Notes: generated by a model from the sequence alone, not told the origin. A stretch of 64,000 bases of DNA from Brachycybe producta (GCA_036925085.1 JAUPFP010000054.1:186001-250000); one strand, 5' to 3'. Numbered from the stretch's first letter, positions 11,464 through 23,371 are shown. A program made the numbers and translations.

Positions 11464-12621
11464 TGTCTTTATCCAGGGATTAATCTATAATCCAGATTAC
11501 ATAAGTTAAGAACGTATTACCTAAGAAAAATAACATGAAAAACTTACTGAAAATTAAATAGAAATTAGAAAATGGTTTTGTTTATCGTTAATCCTGGAAC
11601 TATCACCTGGAAACGAGATGAATGACGTCACATATGGGGTTCATTAGCTCATTTAACTCTTATGCGCGCATTTAAGAACGCACTAAAGTACACATATCGT
11701 ATACCCACTATTACCGCACACTGTCAACAAAAAATTTAAGTTTGTGCCATTTTGTCTCATTAAAACGGGGGAAATAACAAAAAAAATCGCAAGAACCTTT
11801 TTTTTTTTAAACTGTTGAATATGTTTCATAAACCGTAATCACTTTTCTTTTAGATTAAAGAACACAATTCTAAATTTTACACGAACCCCACTGACGTCAC
11901 AAGCTTCCGTTTACGCTTAGAAAGAATCGATGAATATATAGAAACATGCGGGTAGACCCTATTGACTATATATATATAGGAGCGTTCAGAAATGTAAATC
12001 TGAACGCACTCATTTTCTTCTATTCTATACGATAAATCTACAACGTGACAATTACAAAAAATAGGTTTTAAACGGAAATTATTTTTATTTGATATGTAAA
12101 GTTTTGCGTTGGATTATTAACACTCATTTTAGTCAAATATATTATATTGGGTAATATTTAAATTATTATGAATATTTGTAAGAAATTTAATATTTTATCA
12201 TAAAATTTATTAAATTTCCGTTCAATGTGGATTGCTGGGTCTCCCTTTCACGTTGTTGCGAATAAGTGACAGGGATAAGCCTAACATTTATTGGAAAATT
12301 TATTTTATTAACAGGGGATTCTCATTGTGATCATTGGTTGCTTTCAACAAAAAAAAAAAGAAGAAGAAACGTAATACGTCATATACTTGAAGCAGTAATT
12401 TAGGTGTAGTAACATGGCGAATTTATACCTTAATTAACTAGAGAATGACGCCATGTTAGTATTTTCTTTTTCATTTGATTGTATTGCGTGGTATATTCGA
12501 AATATCAAAAGTTATACTGCAGTGTTTAGTGCTGTCCTCTATTTTGCATCAATGAACTAATTCCCGCGTCTGTCGCCATTTTTTTTTTTGCGGCGTGTTT
12601 TCGTCAATTTCTATCGCAAAT
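11464..12621. other. Divergent spacer between GGT copy B and PRPF19
   Basis: No exon recognised. It contains two TGACGTCA palindromes (near 11624 and 11889), a TATATATATA run near 11967, and a degenerate copy of the family B inverted repeat. It must contain the promoters of both flanking genes. Sequence just before the PRPF19 ATG shows no classical TATA box. Confidence 0.5.
11700..11925. repeat. Family B inverted-repeat element, degenerate copy
   Basis: Shares TACCGCACACTGTCAAC and AAGTTTGTG on the left and CCCCACTGACGTCACAAGCTT on the right with the better-preserved family B copies at 15720-15905 and 51760-52010. The inner part is eroded. Confidence 0.4.
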
Positions 12622-15314
12622 ATGGCTCTTTGTTGTGCGTGTGAGTATTTTTGACACGATTTCAGATAATTTTATTTTATTTGTAGTGTTATTATCGTTA
12701 TTTTGTGCTCTTTCGTCGCTCGAATGCGTCAAAAACGAGATAAACTCATTCGAATCTATTGTTTGTGAATGGAAGAAAAGCAAATGTGGCTCTGGGATTA
12801 ATCGTTATGGGGGTTTAGCAAAGTCTTTTAACATGGGTGTCTATGAATAGGGCCACCTTTGCGCGTTCTGTTTTGTTTAGACCCATATTATCTAAGTGAA
12901 CTGTATTATCATTTTTTTTCAGTGAGTAATGAAGTTCCGGAGCATCCGGTTGTTTCTCCCGTTTCTGGAAGCATCTTCGAGAAGAGGCTTATTGAAAAAT
13001 ACATCGCTGAGAATGGAACCGATCCTATCAGCGGCAAACAGTTGACCGAAGATATGCTTATAGACATAAAGAGTATTAAATTTCTACTAATAAATTTCAT
13101 TTATACTTATGCTTATGCAATTATGGGTCTATTTTCAGCTCCTTCGATCGTGAAACCTCGTCCACCTTCGGCCACAAGCATCCCGGCGATTCTAAAAGCG
13201 CTTCAAGATGAATGGGTACCGACTCTCGATCGACATCTTACGACAGTTGTGACCGCAATCAATGCGTTTTTTCTTGTTTTTTTTTTTTTGTAGGATGCTG
13301 TTATGTTACACAGTTTTACGCTACGAAAACAGCTTCTTACTGCCAGACAAGGTTTCCGGTCATCGTTCGTAATTGGTTGATTGGTTTCGATTTGTCTCAA
13401 TTGTTTTTTGTGTTTTATTTTAGAACTATCGCATGCTTTATATCAACACGACGCCGCATGTCGTGTTATTGCAAGACTTACGAAGGAAGTCACAGCTGCG
13501 AGAGAAGGTTTTCGAGATCTTTTTTGTCGTTTGTTATTTTCGATGTATCTGTGGATCTCACAATTTCGGTTTCTTCGTTTTTAAATAGCGCTGGCGACAC
13601 TGAAACCTCAGGCTGGACTCATATCTGCACCGTCTGGAGTTCAACAACCGGTAAATGATTTCGAAAGTCTTATAGTTATTTTGAATCGTCATCTTTTAAT
13701 GTTTTCATCCAGAACTATGCAGTAGAAGCGGGTGGTTTGGCCGAACAACCATCCGAAGAAGCGGGAATGAGTGTTGAAATCATTCAGAAATTGCAAGACA
13801 AAGCAACGGTTTTAACTCAAGAGCGAAAAAGAGTTAGTTAAATGATTTTGTTGCAGTTTTCACTTTTTTTTTAAGTAAAAACGTCAATGTTTACGTTTTT
13901 TTCTTCTAAATTAAGAGAGGAAGAACAGTTCCGGAGGAGTTGGCCAAAGCAGAAGACATTCGATCTTATCGCCAACTTGCGTCGCATCCGGTTTGGCATC
14001 AGTTTTTTTGTCTTTGTGAATCAAATCAACAAATAATAAGACTGGAAATGTATTTTTTTTTGTATATAGGGTTTGCACAGCGCAGGAATTCCTGGAATCT
14101 TATCGATGGACATACACATGTCTGACACGAGCAAGATTCTTACTGGTCAAATATTGAAAGTTCCTCTCGGAAGGAAGAATTTCAATCTATAATCTCGTTC
14201 GTGTATTGATTTCGTAGGTGGAAACGATAAAAATGCAACCGTTTTCAACAAAGACACGGAGCAAGTGATCACGATCTTAAAAGGACACACGAAAAAAGTT
14301 ACGAACGTCATTTATCATCCGAACGAGGTATTTTTCTAACAAAAATCCACTTATGAATTCGATTTCTTGGCAGTTTTTGTTATGTTTTGTTATTGTTGTA
14401 GGATACGGTATTCACCGGATCGTCCGATTCGACGATCCGTGTTTGGCACGTTCCTACTTCACAGTCGATTCAGACGATCCGTGCTCATGACGGTCCGATC
14501 ACGGGTTTGAGTCTTCATGCGACTGGAGATTACCTTTTGAGCACAGCTACCGACGAGGTTTTTTTTTTTCGTTTTTTCTCTACGTTTTGTGACTAATTAT
14601 TTAACTTAAATTTTCGATAATTTGATTAGAACTGGGCTTTTTCCGATATCCAAACTGGTCGTGTTTTGACAAAAGTGTCCGATTCTTCGTCTCAAGCCAG
14701 TTAGTTTAACGTTCGAATCAATTTCCATGTCAAAATGTACAAAAGGTTGAGCTATAATATTTGTTTACATTGGTAGCTCTGACGACAGCTCAATTTCATC
14801 CGGATGGTTTGATTTTTGGAACTGGAACATCCGATTCGATGATTAAAATCTGGGATCTTAAAGAAAGGACGAACGTTGCTAACTTTCCCGGACATTCCGG
14901 ACCGATCGTTGCAATCTCTTTCTCCGAGAACGGTTATTATCTCGCTACGTCGGCCGATGATTCGACCGTTAAACTGTGGGATCTGCGACGTTTGAAGAAC
15001 TTCAAGACGATCACTTTAGACGACGGTTACGAGGTTAGAGATCTATGTTTCGATAACAGTGGATCGTATTTGGCCGTGGCTGGTTCTGACGTCAGGTAGC
15101 AACATTCGTATAAAACTGTTAACATACTCTGTGGAGGTTGATCGTCGTTGATTGTTTTCTGGGGTCTTACAGAGTGTACGTGTGTCGACAGTGGCAGGAA
15201 TTGAAGATCTTTAATGATCACACTGCGCTGGCGACAGCAGTTCGTTTTGGACGTCACGCTCATTTCTTGGCTTCGACATCCATGGATCGAACCCTCAAGA
15301 TTTACGGTCTCTAA
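12622..15314 (+). CDS. PRPF19: Pre-mRNA-processing factor 19 (U-box E3 ligase, WD40)
   Basis: Fourteen exons: 12622-12640, 12923-13072, 13139-13215, 13294-13351, 13424-13507, 13589-13650, 13713-13832, 13916-13990, 14070-14145, 14218-14327, 14402-14557, 14630-14699, 14777-15095 and 15173-15314; 1518 nt, 505 aa, against 504 in human. N-terminal U-box ([29 protein letters not shown]), then the conserved [20 protein letters not shown] linker, the coiled-coil tetramerisation part ([20 protein letters not shown]), and WD40 blades from about residue 215 to the end ([34 protein letters not shown]). Prp19 is the scaffold ligase of the NineTeen complex needed for spliceosome activation and also acts in DNA damage signalling. 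The first coding exon is only 19 nt; the codon split across intron 1 gives the family start [15 protein letters not shown]. Confidence 0.97.
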
Positions 15315-15719
15315 TACAGTTGAGGAAGAGAGAGAGAGAGGATATTTGTAACTCGAGATAAGCGTATAAACCATTTTTCTCCCATTGTTTGTGTTCATTT
15401 CGATGTCTTTTATTATTTTTACTCAATTCGATGATAACAAAGTTACATTTTTTAGGTAAACGTTTATAAGAAACAAGAATCAACATTCTTGAGTGACACA
15501 AAACACGTTTTAAAGAGTTTGAACTCTTAATCATCATAAATATATATCTAGTAAAATTACAAACGTTAACAAATTTATGAGTTTTGTTTTGAAAAACAAC
15601 TACTTTTTTTAACATCCGAGTCTTAATACCGATTAAAATCTGAAATTTCTACATTCGAGTTAATTAAAAATACTCGTACGAGAGTAAATAATCGGACTTC
15701 AGTTTTTTTGGGTTCCGAT

Positions 15720-15905
15720 TTGACCGAAAATTAACAAGTTCTCACTTTCTAATTGCTTCGATTTTAACTTGAAAGCTTGTGATGTCAGAAAGATCGACCA
15801 AAAAGTTGTCTTCAGTAATTTCTTGGTCAACCCCTCTGACGTCACAAACCTTATGGTACTGTGCGGCAACTGTAACTTTAGTTTGCAAACTTGTTTGGCC
15901 AGAGA
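15720..15905. repeat. Family B inverted-repeat element carrying TGACGTCA
   Basis: Left arm has GCTTGTGATGTCAGAAAG and GACCAAAAAGTT; right arm has TTGGTCAACCCCTCTGACGT, TCACAAACCTTATG and GTGCGGCAACTG. The arms are reverse complements with a short centre. A second good copy lies at 51760-52010. Confidence 0.65.
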
Positions 15906-16064
15906 CGATCGTACGAGGTTAACTTAACTCGAATTGAGTAAAACACCAAAATATTTAGACAAACTGAACGATTACAAAGATTAAACGTCTAAAAACTACT
16001 ATTTTGATGTTTCATTTTGTTTACGTTGTTTCGTCTTCAAATTAAAAAAAAAAATCATCAACCA

Positions 16065-16260
16065 TCCATATATATCTTTGTGAGGATAGAGTAGCTATAA
16101 AGAGAAATCAGCTGTTTAGCCTCTTTGTACAGCCCTTTTTTTCTTATTGCTCTCCTTCAACGGAGTCAGAACCTAACTATTGTCTAGGTCTCTAGGATGG
16201 GGAGGCTAATAAGACTAAATAGCCGCTTTCTCTGAATAGCTATCCAATCTATCACTTATA
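16065..16260. repeat. Inverted repeat with GATAG..GTAGCTAT ends
   Basis: GATAGAGTAGCTATAAAGAG and TCAGCTGTTTAGCCTC on the left mirror GAGGCTAATAAGACTAAATA, GCCGCTTTCTCTGAATAGCT and ATCCAATCTATC on the right. A small non-coding fold-back. Confidence 0.55.
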
Positions 16261-17161
16261 TACCTTACATTCTCCGTTATTCATCGATCTATCCAGCAGT
16301 GTGACGTCACTATTTGATTTGATAAATCGATGAATAAAAGAATGTGCTTATAGTGATTTTGATAAGTTATTGCAATTTTGTCTGATGGGCGGAATGAATC
16401 TATTGCACAATTTTAAATCACGTGCGGAATTATAAAAAAACCCCAAAATTTAAGGCCGTTTTATGAAACATCAAATGTATGGACGGCCATTTTATTTTGC
16501 ACTAAATCTGATTTGTGCGTAACGTAACGAAGTTATAACTTCACTCAACTTTCTACCAACAATTTTTACTACTGCCAAAAGAAAATATACGTTTTTCATT
16601 TGATGAGGCCGTTTGGAGGCTAAAATTCGAGGAAAAATAGCCTCTAAACATTGAAAAACGAGTAATTCTTTCGGCCTTATCTAAAAGATTTATGCGTTTT
16701 CAATCGATTGGACTGTTTTCAGGCTAGAATTCAAATAGAATTAAGATAAGATGATTTCTCTAAAAAATGCAAGACTTCTAGCCTCTAAACAGTGTCACTG
16801 ATTTAAAAAACACTTAATTCTTTTAGTATTAACAATTACAATACATTTTGCAATATTCTAAAACGACTTTTAAAAGACTTTTCGCATTTAAATTAAAACC
16901 CCAATTATTGCACAGACACATACACCACATATTACAATATTATTTAAAAGCCGATTCCGACTTTTCTTCTTTCTGATATGTGTTTCAGTTTTTAAAAAAT
17001 AAAACACAACCACCTTTTTTAAGTTCTCCTCTAGAAAGGAATCATTTTTTTTTAGCCTAGAGGAGAACGTTTTTACTAAAAATGTAGAATTTAAGAACAG
17101 GAATGATAAAAGAATGTTGTTCGTTCCGCGACTCCCCCTCCTCCCCTTTCGTGAAGTCCTT

Positions 17162-19087
17162 TTACTTCCAGACTTTGTTGAACAAGTCCATGAACGAATC
17201 GTATATCATGAAAGTGATGGCAACGTCGAGACAAACTCGACTCAAACGTGGAACCGTTCCCTTGTAGAATCTGGAAAGAGATATCATGTAAATACGAGAA
17301 GAAACGTTAGAAGATCTTTCGTATTTCGAGAAGAACCACTTACGCTCGCGGACCCTCATGTTTCCAAATCTGAAAAGCGCAATCTAAAGTACTCTTGTAT
17401 TTAGAAGCTTCCAAACCCTGAAAGATAGAAAAATAAACCTTGGGAAATATGAAAATTAGATTAGATAAACTTCCGGTTAACTTTGCGTTTTAGAAACAAA
17501 ATGAAGAAGACATTGACAGTGTGTTTTAGAAACTAGAAGGGTATTTTCATGTTGGTATCATTTAAAATAAGCTTTTTAAGTTAGTTTGAAAATGATCCAA
17601 CTTTTAACTAGATGATAATTTTTAAATTGTTAGTCTATAAACAGTTTATTTTGAAAAATATTAACGTGACAATAATCTTTTAAGTGATTCAGCTGCCATT
17701 CTAGTTACTAAAACACCTTCATTCACCTTCGTTCATCAAGTTGCGAAAAAAATGTTTTCAATATTTAAATTAAAAAACGCGAAAGTATCCATAGAAGATC
17801 TTCAACGTGTTCAAGTGCACTTTAAAGAACACCAAACACGAGACCGTTTTCGTATTTCATTAATGACCTGCATCCTGGTCTTGACGACGTCGATCGGTGT
17901 GTTACCGAAAACGGAAGCTGCTCCAGCGACAGCTCCGAACATTCCCACGACAAACTTATTAACCGGTTTCGTTGGGTCTCCACCTCGGTACAGATCCTTG
18001 AGCGATTCCATAACGAAGAATCTGATCGCTTGGTTACTTCCCTGTTTCAGGCAAGTGGCCGTCAGACCCTGATACGTTCCACGAAATCCTAAAGATGTAG
18101 AAACGTATTTTAGAATCGTCGTTTAAGAAGGGAGCAAATGTACGGAGATCCGACCTTGAGTACGAACGATCTCTCGGACTCCGTGAAAGAACCCTCGGAA
18201 CTTTGGATTCGCAGAGTTTTGATCGTGAATAAATTTCACTTTGACCGTCTCCATCGGCGTTACGGCAAAAATAGCTTCTGCGACACCGGCTCCCAATCCA
18301 CACAACATCCGTTTCACCGGAGTTAAGTTTCCTTTACTGTCTACGTTGCGCTTCTTCAACTCCTCGAACATTCCAAACCTGTTTAGAGATAAAAGATCGG
18401 AGTATTTAAAACACGAACAAACCAAGTAATCCGAAAGGTCTTATCTATTTACCGAACAGCCGATTTGGGAATGGATCCGTAAAGAAGAACGCTGAGACCA
18501 CGGTAAAGTCCTAAAACACCGTGGCTTCGTACGGTCTTCATCCCGCAGTCCATGATTCCATTGTATTTTCGTTGTCCCGTTCCCTTCTTATCGTCCAACT
18601 GTAACTGAGTCTTAATGTATTCAGTCGGAAACGTAATGCAGATTTCGATTCCACCGGTAATTCCACCTGAAAATCATCAAAAAAAATTCCATTTTTCATT
18701 AAACTAGAACGACCTTCATTCGTCTTAACAGCTGACTAACGAGGCCACGTTCAAGGTCAATGACCTTGACCCCTTTCCCAACCCATCTCTAGTCACGTGA
18801 CCGCCCAGGTCTGTGGGCCACGAGGAAAACACGACCTCGCCAGGCGGCCGTTTTAGGCCCTTCGAGAAAAACGCACAAATCGTAAGAACTCTGGGGAGTT
18901 TTTTTTTTTGTAGGTTTTCTTCAGATTTGTGCGTTTTCGATAAGAGGAGAGCCTTGAACCAACTCTAACCTGCGATAATGCCTTTGAGTCCAACGGCCCC
19001 TGAAGCGGCCGCTGCGGCCCCAGACGTAGTCATCGACGGGCGACTCGGAAAAGGATTCACAAACGTCCTTCCTGATGATTTATCCAT
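17162..19087 (-). CDS. SLC25A1: Mitochondrial tricarboxylate (citrate) carrier
   Basis: Six exons: 19087-18970, 18666-18453, 18378-18155, 18088-17868, 17417-17344 and 17270-17162; 960 nt, 319 aa, the usual size. The three mitochondrial carrier repeats are complete, each with its Px[DE]xx[KR] signature: PTEYIK, PMETVK and PIDVVK. Close family matches are [50 protein letters not shown] and [18 protein letters not shown]. The protein exchanges matrix citrate for cytosolic malate across the inner membrane, feeding cytosolic acetyl-CoA for lipid synthesis. The N-terminus carries a short Ala/Ser-rich lead before the first helix. The start at 19087 is the only in-frame ATG before the first repeat. 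Intron 1 is unusually GC-rich and holds candidate nuclear-receptor and E-box sites. Head to head with MND1, 781 bp apart. Confidence 0.96.
17485..17735. repeat. Family A element, copy A2
   Basis: TTTTAGAAACTAGAAGGGTA at its left and CATTCTAGTTACTAAAACAC at its right, with TTTAAAATAAGCTTTTT and AGTTTATTTTGAAAAATATT between them. It lies in intron 4 of the citrate carrier. Confidence 0.75.
18751..18769. promoter_or_regulatory. Perfect palindrome TCAAGGTCAATGACCTTGA (nuclear-receptor IR1)
   Basis: The inner AGGTCAATGACCT is an exact inverted repeat of AGGTCA with 1-bp spacing, the form of an ecdysone-receptor/USP element. Each half is also an extended TCAAGGTCA, the monomer site of ERR/FTZ-F1-type receptors. 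It lies in intron 1 of the citrate carrier, about 200 bp from the first coding exon. Sequence is seen; receptor binding is inferred. Confidence 0.5.
18792..18801. promoter_or_regulatory. E-box palindrome GTCACGTGAC
   Basis: A 10-bp perfect palindrome around CACGTG, 22 bp from the nuclear-receptor palindrome in the same GC-rich intron. CACGTG is bound by bHLH-ZIP factors (USF, Myc/Max, Mondo/Mlx, MITF). Use is inferred. Confidence 0.4.
18862..18940. repeat. Short hairpin ACGCACAAATC / GATTTGTGCGT
   Basis: AACGCACAAATC (ending 18881) is mirrored by GATTTGTGCGTTTTCGA (18924-18940) around a 42-bp centre. It lies in intron 1 of the citrate carrier, next to the E-box and nuclear-receptor site. Confidence 0.5.
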
Positions 19088-19290
19088 ATTATGTTATTTA
19101 TGTAGACTAGAAAAGAACGAGAAATGCCGTGAAAATTACAAAAGGCGGATGAAGACCGAACTCTAATCAGCTGTTCGGTTTCGTAAAAAAGAAGATCGAA
19201 TGTTAGCATACAAATATATATATATATGTATATATTATGAATGACATAAGGTCATATTTCACGTAATAGAAAATCAGTGACCTCAATGTA

Positions 19291-19307
19291 GTGCTGCCAT
19301 CTAGTGA
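19291..19307 (-). promoter_or_regulatory. CTCF-like motif (TCACTAGATGGCAGCAC on - strand)
   Basis: Reading the minus strand gives TCACTAGATGGCAGCAC, which follows the CACTAGRKGGCAGCA core of CTCF almost base for base. It stands in the divergent spacer between two genes, a usual place for an insulator. Binding is inferred. Confidence 0.45.
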
Positions 19308-19420
19308 CAACGTATAAAACAGTACAACCCTACCAGAAAATCCAAGTACTCAACGAGGCTGGAATCAAGGGGGAGGACATTAGGGGTGAATCTCGTACGA
19401 TATGGCAAATAATTTTAGTT

Positions 19421-19488
19421 TTTATCCGCGTTTTACTGGATTTTAAAATTTTAATTATATTCTGGGAATCCAGTAAAACGCGGATAAA
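19421..19488. repeat. Perfect 22-bp inverted repeat with 24-bp loop
   Basis: Arms 19421-19442 and 19467-19488 are exact reverse complements (left arm begins TTTATCCGCGTTTTACTGG). The loop is AT-rich. No mismatch was found. It is too short for a transposon by itself; it may be the tip of a hairpin element or a small-RNA-like stem. Confidence 0.8.
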
Positions 19489-19868
19489 GGAGTAAAATGG
19501 TATTCCATACGTACGATCTGCTGTGAATCTTTGTAAATTTTAGTGAATCTTGTACATGATTTTCTTCAATGTCGCCCCATTGGTTAGAATCCGCCTTGAG
19601 ATAATAAGATTCTCTTTCAAGGAGGAGGTCTTAGATCGTGGCGTCATCTAACGGCAACATTTAGAAAAAATAATCCGATTATATCGATTTTTTGTTATTA
19701 AACATCTGTTTAATATCGATATCTATCGATGTTTTTCACTTTTCCCGCCAAATTTTACCGCCGTGTTTGGTTTAATTTCTAGATTCTACGCGTGTTTTTT
19801 TGTTTGTTTTTCGGTTGTGAAACAAAGTTTTAAAGTCAATTATCATCGTTTGATAGCATTTCTTTAGA

Positions 19869-20862
19869 ATGGTAAGCGTTTTAAAGTGATTTATTTGTCT
19901 TTCTTCACGTCCTATGTTATCCAATTGGCCATGTGCTTTTTTTTTCTTTCTTCATTCGGATCAAGTCGAAACGTAAGGGACTTAGTTTAGAAGAGAAACG
20001 GCAAAAGATGCTCGAATTATTCCACGAAAAAGTAATTTATCGATTACTATTTGATGTTATAGGAGAAATATATTCTTTTCGTTTTTATATGTTTTTAGAA
20101 AGATTTCTTCAATTTGAAGGAGTTAGAAAAAATCGCTCCGAAAGAAAAGGGAATTGTGGCGCAGTCTGTAAAAGACGTCGTTCAGAGTCTAGTTGACGAC
20201 AACCTCGTTGACAGCGACAAAATAGGAACCTCAATCTATTACTGGTCTTTTCCTAGTAAAGCTATCACTAGAGTAAGTTTGGTTCCAATAAGTATATCAA
20301 GGACCTTGGAGTTACAGTGGAATCTTGTTTCTCATCAGAAGCAACAAGAGATCGCAGATCTTGAAGCCAAACTGGAAGAAATCGAAAAGAAACACGCAGC
20401 CGTGAAAGAAGCCATCACAAAGGCCATGATCGGACGCGAGGAAACGGTCTCAACTTCATACCGTGATTACATACAAACCGGGTATTCGTATTAATGGATT
20501 TTTTTTTGTTCGATCAGGAGGAGCGAAAGACCGTTCTGAAGGAGTTAGAGGCAGCTTTGAAGAGGAACGAAGAACTGGAAGCCAGATTGAAACGTTATGA
20601 AGATCAGAATAAGGAAAGTTTCGAACAATTGGAGAAGGACGTGATCGTCGCAAGAGATTCGGTCAACAGGTGGACCGGTAAACAGATTGAAAGAATGAGT
20701 TAACGACGGTCTAATACAGAGATAAGTCCTCATTTTTTTTACTTATTTATATCAGATAACATATTTAAAATTAAGACTTGGTGTAAGAAGAAGTTTTTCG
20801 TCGAAGAGAGTCAACTCAACAAACAGTTTGAAATCGACGAAGAGATGGATTACGTCGAATGA
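19869..20862 (+). CDS. MND1: Meiotic nuclear division protein 1
   Basis: Six exons: 19869-19871 (the ATG alone), 19966-20031, 20099-20272, 20318-20446, 20518-20677 and 20756-20862; 639 nt, 212 aa, near the family's 205. N-terminal winged-helix part MSKRKGLSLEEKRQKMLELF, KDFFNLKELEKIAPKEKG and SLVDDNLVDSDKIGTSIYYW are diagnostic. A long coiled coil follows, then the C-terminal NRWTDNIFKIKTWCKKKF and an acidic end EEMDYVE. Mnd1 pairs with Hop2 and stimulates Dmc1/Rad51 strand invasion in meiotic recombination. The first coding exon holds only the start codon, a structure known for this gene in other animals. The gene's presence argues against a fly of the Drosophila type, which lacks it. Confidence 0.95.
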
Positions 20863-21099
20863 GCCGAGCCTCCGTACCTACGGTTTAATCAGGTTTATAG
20901 GTTAGAGGTCACCAGAGAAAAAATGTTATTAATTGTCAAATTATAATTAATTAGATATCGAATTGATATACTTTCTTGTTTTGTTTTGCAATTTGAACTG
21001 GTAAAACAGGTTTTGGTTTGCACATTTAAGGTGATTCCATAATTGAATCTCTTCCCCTCCCCCGCGGTTTGGAGAAAACTTAGGGTTTCCAATTTTTCA

Positions 21100-21345
21100 G
21101 GAGAGAAACATTTAAAAAAATTCAACGTGTTTCAGAAACTAGAATACTGTAGTTGGTGAAAATGCTGAAAATTTTATTTTCATAATGAACTTTTTTTAAA
21201 ATGAAATTTTTTGACAGGGAAAACAATTTTTGTGAAATGTTGCTCAAAAATAACCTGAAAACTACAATAAAATGTTTTATTTTATAAGATATTGTTATGA
21301 CAAAATTTTAGCATAACCTTCTACCATTCTCGTTTTTAAAACAAT
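21100..21345. repeat. Family A element, copy A3 (degenerate)
   Basis: Recognisable by GTGTTTCAGAAACTAGAATA at the left and CCTTCTACCATTCTCGTTTT at the right, with TTTTATTTTCATAATGAACT inside. More decayed than its neighbours. Confidence 0.5.
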
Positions 21346-21783
21346 TTTTTTTTGGCATTGTTTTTAAAAAAAAAAGTTTGCGTGACGTTTTTGCGCCCAA
21401 AACATCTGTGGAGCCCACCTGAAGGGGGTCTGAAATGGACGTTCTATGTCTAGCCTAGTCTTTTTGCACAAAAAGGTAAAAAAGGCAAAAAGGACAATCA
21501 ACTTTGAAAAATTTTGCCTTCAGGGGTTGACACAAAAGTAAAGAGAGAATGAGAACGAACAGAAACCTGTTCAGCCTCTTTTTTTTTATTACTATTCATA
21601 AAAATAAAAAGAGAACCTCCATTTTCCTCCCTCCTTTTCTCTTCACCTCTTTTAAAACACACAAACACAACTTGAAAAATAGTTATAATAATGATGAAAT
21701 ATTTGGGAGTTACTGTCATAACAACTGGGAGTTACGATCAGATGATATTTTCTTTTTCTTCAGAAGTGTTTGAAGCAACAAGA

Positions 21784-21801
21784 AAAGAGAGAGAGAGAGA
21801 G
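21784..21801. repeat. AG microsatellite
   Basis: AGAGAGAGAGAGAGAG run. Similar short AG runs occur near 26366-26384 and 28699-28713. Confidence 0.8.
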
Positions 21802-21814
21802 TGAGTTCGAACAA

Positions 21815-21870
21815 TGGGCACGGTGGCCCAGTAAAGTGGTAAAAGTGTTGTACGGACACTGACCGCTTTA
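21815..21870 (+). repeat. tRNA-derived SINE-head-like fragment
   Basis: GGCACGGTGGCCCAGTAAAG then TGGTAAAAGTGTTGTACGGA resembles the A-box half of many tRNA-derived SINEs. No B-box follows clearly, so it would be a remnant. Confidence 0.3.
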
Positions 21871-22539
21871 TTGATTATTTTTCTATGTTATTTTGTTGTG
21901 TGTTCTCGTAACTATAGCAAACGGTGGAGAAACAAAAACACAATTTCCCTCTTTCCCCGAAAAAAGTCGATATAACAAAAGTATATTTTTATATTGACAA
22001 ACAAAACACCTGACACGAACTTCAATTTGTGGCGTGTTTTTCATGAGGACGATTCATCATCATCATCATTATTATTATTATGATCGCTTTAAAACTCTTA
22101 AAATGTGGCTCAGTCACACTTTATTCTTGTGTCATGTGTTTTGAAAAGATCTTGCTGTCGCATTTTTAATTTATAATTTCATATTTTTGTGTGGATTTAA
22201 AGCAAAAAAGTGAGTTTCAATTTATCCTTTTCATAATAATTTTTTTCGTTAATATTTTTCTCTCTTACGACATTTGGACTTTAAGAAATTCATGTTTGTT
22301 TGTATTTTGATATGATTAATATCCTCATTAAAATGCGTTAAAATGCATAGTAATTTGAATAGAATTGTCCTTCACCCCTCGACCCATCCCCGCCTCTCAC
22401 AGCCTCCTCTTCCTCATTTCAAATCATTTTTAATATTTTCTCAACATGAAAAATAAGGAAAAGTCTTGAGTTATATAACTTATTAAAGAAGTCAATATGA
22501 AATATTGTAGATGTTTTTGTTAACAGCTGTTTTTTTAAC

Positions 22540-22872
22540 TTTCAGTTTCTTGCGTCAAGCTTGCGATGAAATTGCAAGTGTTTTAGAAACTAGAAGGGTA
22601 CTTGAATCACTCAATAGTATTTTTATGTTGATATCTTTCAAAATAAACTTATTAAGAGACAAAATTTCACGAAATAGCTTAAAGTTCGGTTATTTTTAAA
22701 CTTGACATAAAAAGTTGATTTTGAAAGATGTCAACAGGAAAAAAACACCCCGTAAGTGATGGAGCTACCCTTCTAGTTTCTAAAACACATTCAAGTTTCT
22801 CTTCATTTTGCTCTTCTGAAATACAATAATATTAAGAGTTTGATGGGAGCCCCGTTTACACTTTAAAACTCT
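22540..22872. repeat. Family A element, copy A4
   Basis: Good copy: GTGTTTTAGAAACTAGAAGG near 22578 mirrored by CCTTCTAGTTTCTAAAACAC near 22770. Inner arms have TATCTTTCAAAATAAACTT and TTTTGAAAGATGTCAACA; the outer right end is CCCCGTTTACACTTTAAAAC. Confidence 0.8.
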
Positions 22873-23371
22873 CTTAAATTAAATTATTTTCATTTCTATT
22901 TTAAATAATAAAGACAAGTTTTAATTTATTAAAATATATTTAATAAAAATGAAGTCTCTTGTTAATCATGCAGTGACTTTTACGAGCGAATTAAATAAGA
23001 AGTTGGTCAGAAAACCAGTTTTATTGTTTTTACATTGAGTTGAAAAAGGTTTTTTCATTTTGCATCATCAGTTCAAATAGAATCATAAAAAATTAATCAT
23101 TTTTCTCTTTTGTGTGATTATTTTTGTTTCCTTTTGGGTTCTCTCATTGGTTTGTCCACAATTGTTCAAATTTAAGGGGGTGTTTTTCATTTTTTCCTTT
23201 GAAATTCATGAATCTAACCTTCAAAACAAAGTAAATAACACGAATATACGAGAATTTTATGCAATTTTTATGAGGAAGAATATTTTGTTTTCCACTCAAG
23301 TCATGAAATTTTATCATATTTCTGAATTTTAAATTTGTCAAAACAGTTCAGGCAAATATATTCATATTAAG

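Larger units (their letters stand above)
15315..17161. other. Convergent spacer PRPF19 / citrate carrier
   Basis: No coding exon. It holds a family B element (15720-15905), a 190-bp inverted repeat (16065-16260) and short AGGCTA/TAGCCTC mirror segments near 16610-16790. The remainder is AT-rich. Confidence 0.5.
19088..19868. other. Divergent spacer citrate carrier / MND1
   Basis: No exon. It contains a CTCF-like motif (19291-19307), a perfect 22-bp-arm hairpin (19421-19488) and a TATATATATATA run near 19207. Both flanking promoters should lie here. Confidence 0.5.
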
